From an uncultured Megasphaera sp. (GTDB lineage: Bacteria; Bacillota; Negativicutes; Veillonellales; Megasphaeraceae), in the NCBI GenBank assembly GCA_902464195.1, contig CABQJB010000096.1, positions 1 through 7,800 on the forward strand: a DNA stretch of 7,800 nucleotides, given 5' to 3'. This document shows, piece by piece, positions 5,882-7,800 of the stretch. The position numbers were made by a program, and so were the translations under genes. Positions within the stretch are counted from its first letter, which is position 1. Each line of letters opens with the position of its first letter. A model generated the notes under the pieces. The model did not search any database. It saw only the letters and a program-made list of their open reading frames with translations, and was not told the origin of the DNA.

Positions 5882-6607
5882 ATGAAAATCACAAAGATGA
5901 TGCAACTCGTTTTATTAGGTGCCGCCATGTTCCTGCTGACGGCCTGTGGCGAAACGGGAACGGCCGGACAGAACACGGCGGAAAATACAGCACCGGCGCA
6001 GACGGCCGGCGTCTACGTGCCCAATCAGACGGGCAAGCCCATGTCGGAAGACATCAAAGATGAACTGGAAAGTAAGCATAAACAGGAAGCAGCGGCCATC
6101 AAGACCATCCAGGAAGAACCGAAGGGGAGCCACAAAGGTCAGCGCATCCTCATCGCTTATTTCACCTGGGGCGGCCGGTCTGGCGAAGTGGCCCATATGA
6201 TACAGGATAAAATCGGCGGCGACCTCTACGAAATCAAGCGCGACCCCGATTACTCCCGCGATTATTCGACAGTCCTCAAAGAATCGGCGCAGGAAGTCGA
6301 TGAAAACGTCCACCCGAAATTAGCCGGCACACAGCCCGACCTGTCGCAGTACGACGTCATCGTCCTCGGCTATCCCTGCTGGTGGTTCACGGCGCCCATG
6401 ACCATTCCGTCGTTCCTGGAAGGGAAAGATTTGCAGGGGAAACTCATCGTGCCCTACATGTGCTCTTACAGCAGCCCCTTTGAAGTCACCCTGCCGGCTT
6501 TGACTGCGGCAGCACCGGGAGCACGTATCTTCAAAGGACTGACCCTGGATAAGGATACGGATTACAGCGTCATCGATCCCTGGCTGGATAAAGCCGGATT
6601 GTTATAG
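5882..6607 (+). CDS. Flavodoxin-family lipoprotein, copy 2
   Basis: This 241-residue protein is a tandem but divergent relative of the preceding gene. Its lipoprotein signal ends in lipobox LTAC with Cys22. A long, charged, low-complexity linker (about 23-87) precedes the flavodoxin domain. The phosphate-loop segment is RILIAYFTWGGRSGEVA (88-104), where typical relatives have S-x-T-G-N-T. The strand DVIVLGYPCWWFTAPM (158-173) carries the aromatic flavin-side loop. The segment near 190-200 (VPYMCSYSSPF) replaces the T-x-GGSG motif seen in copy 1. Three cysteines remain besides the lipid-modified one only if the signal is excluded from the count: Cys166 and Cys194 are the two in the mature domain, and a disulfide would be possible outside the cytoplasm, but this is speculative. 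AGGGGG about 6 bases upstream of the ATG is the ribosome binding site. Spacing of 18 and 17 bases to its neighbours supports an operon. Cofactor and partner are unproven. Confidence 0.84.
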   Translation: MKITKMMQLVLLGAAMFLLTACGETGTAGQNTAENTAPAQTAGVYVPNQTGKPMSEDIKDELESKHKQEAAAIKTIQEEPKGSHKGQRILIAYFTWGGRSGEVAHMIQDKIGGDLYEIKRDPDYSRDYSTVLKESAQEVDENVHPKLAGTQPDLSQYDVIVLGYPCWWFTAPMTIPSFLEGKDLQGKLIVPYMCSYSSPFEVTLPALTAAAPGARIFKGLTLDKDTDYSVIDPWLDKAGLL

Positions 6608-6624
6608 GACAGGAGGGAATACAG

Positions 6625-7800
6625 ATGCCTCATGATATGAGCCGGCGGACTTTTTTGAAGCTCCTCGGCGGCGGCCTGGCTGGAGTGGCTGCCGGCGGGG
6701 CTTTTGTGAAACGCGAGGATATCCTGGCTTTTCTCGATGCCGATAAGGCGGCCGGGGAAGCCGGGACGGACTTGGGAAAAGTCACGACGCGCTATTATAA
6801 GCCCCTGGGAAAAAATTTGTCCCTCCTTGGCTTTGGCTGTATGCGCCTGCCGACGACTTTTACGGCGTCGGGTCGGGAAATCGATAAGGAATTAAGCGAG
6901 AAGATGGTAGATTTTGCCTATCGCCACGGCATCAACTATTTCGATACGGCCTGGTTCTACCACGACGGGAAGTCCGAAGCTTTCATCGGCCAGGCCTTGC
7001 AGAAGTATCCCCGCGACACGGTCTATCTGGCCGACAAGATGCCGACGCCGATATTGACGGGACTCGACCAGGCGAAAGACATCTTCCAGACCCAGCTCGA
7101 CCGCTGTCAGGTGGCGTATTTCGACAACTACATGCTTCATTCCCTGACCAGCCGGGACCAATTCGATGAGCTGTACATCCACGACGGCATCCTGGACTAC
7201 CTCCGCCAGGAAAAAGCCCGGGGCCGCATCCGCTGCCTGGGCTTCTCCTTCCACGGCGACGTGCCCTTTTTCCATTATCTCCTGGACCAGTATGATTGGG
7301 ATTTCTGTATGATCCAGCTCAACTATGCCGACTGGAACGAAGCGGGCGAAGCGCCGTCGGGAAGCCGGCAGGCTGGGGACCTGTACCGCAAGTGCCGGGA
7401 AAAGGATGTCCCCATTTTCGTCATGGAACCGGTCAAAGGCGGCAACCTGGCCAATCTGTCGCCATCGGCCGAAGCCATCCTGAAGCAGCAGCGGCCAGAG
7501 GCCAGCATGGCGTCGTGGGCCCTGCGCTGGGTCGGCTCTAAAGAAGGGGTCATCACCATGAATTCAGGTATGAGCAATTTAGAACAGGTCCTGGACAATA
7601 TCCGGACCCTGAGCAATTTCCAGCCCTTGTCGGCCGCCGAAGAACGGGCCATCCAGCGCTCCCTGGGGAAGGAAGCCGGCAGCGGGGCCATTCCCTGTAC
7701 CTATTGCCGTTACTGTGAGCCTTGCCCTTACGGCGTCGACATCGCCGAAGTCTTTCATATCTATAACCGTTACGGCGAACCGGCCGGAATCGACCTGGAC
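6625..7800 (+). CDS. Tat-signal aldo/keto reductase with C-terminal Fe-S motif (3' end outside window)
   Basis: The reading frame is open from ATG 6625 (AGGAGG at 6611-6616, 8-base spacer) to the window edge, giving 392 residues without a stop. The N-terminus has a textbook twin-arginine signal, S-R-R-T-F-L-K (6-12), followed by a Gly/Ala/Leu-rich segment to about 27. An aldo/keto reductase barrel follows from about 55. The family's catalytic tetrad is recognisable: D107 and Y112 in FDTAWFY, K138 in LADKMP and H172 in YMLHSL. ITMNSGMSNLEQV (310-322) matches the C-terminal cofactor-side segment. CTYCRYCEPCP (358-368) is a C-x2-C-x2-C-x2-C-P motif typical of ferredoxin-like extensions in this branch. 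Relatives I recall carry a second cysteine group further on, which would lie beyond 7800. It should be folded with its cluster in the cytoplasm, then exported. Substrate and electron donor are unknown; the two flavodoxins are the obvious candidate partners. No clear A-x-A cleavage site is seen, so the signal may remain as an anchor. Confidence 0.9.
   Translation, partial: MPHDMSRRTFLKLLGGGLAGVAAGGAFVKREDILAFLDADKAAGEAGTDLGKVTTRYYKPLGKNLSLLGFGCMRLPTTFTASGREIDKELSEKMVDFAYRHGINYFDTAWFYHDGKSEAFIGQALQKYPRDTVYLADKMPTPILTGLDQAKDIFQTQLDRCQVAYFDNYMLHSLTSRDQFDELYIHDGILDYLRQEKARGRIRCLGFSFHGDVPFFHYLLDQYDWDFCMIQLNYADWNEAGEAPSGSRQAGDLYRKCREKDVPIFVMEPVKGGNLANLSPSAEAILKQQRPEASMASWALRWVGSKEGVITMNSGMSNLEQVLDNIRTLSNFQPLSAAEERAIQRSLGKEAGSGAIPCTYCRYCEPCPYGVDIAEVFHIYNRYGEPAGIDLD

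Overview
The window looks like a chromosomal segment of a diderm Firmicute of the class Negativicutes, with a Megasphaera-like genome as my best guess. The clues are strong GC bias at third codon positions (GTC, GCC, ATC, ACG, CTG), Firmicute-type GGAGG ribosome binding sites with near-consensus promoters, an RND efflux pair that needs an outer membrane, and lipobox and Tat export signals. The genus is an inference. All genes recognised are on the + strand.

Positions 1-148 hold the tail of an upstream unit: a strong intrinsic terminator whose T-tract doubles as the -35 region of the next promoter. That promoter (extended -10 TATACT) is followed by a palindrome, TAGTTGA-N5-TCAACTA, which is a good candidate autoregulatory operator. 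Positions 149-4739 form a tight operon: a MarR-family regulator, a lipoprotein periplasmic adaptor (membrane fusion protein) and a 1014-residue RND inner-membrane pump. The three genes are joined by two 4-base ATGA overlaps. No TolC-like outer membrane channel is encoded here.

Positions 4740-5119 are non-coding but highly structured. They contain three heptamer arrays, all variants of one degenerate unit YTNGTRG, with the third inverted. A block of three consecutive hairpins lies between the first and second arrays, then comes a strong bidirectional-looking terminator, then the promoter of the next operon with a 14-bp palindrome in its leader.

Positions 5120-7800 hold a second operon: two tandem, divergent flavodoxin-like lipoproteins and an aldo/keto reductase with a twin-arginine signal and a C-terminal iron-sulfur cysteine motif, cut by the window edge. 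All three carry export signals, so together they look like an extracytoplasmic flavin/Fe-S redox module built from families best known in the cytoplasm. This is the most unusual biology in the window. The intergenic repeat family is the most unusual DNA.
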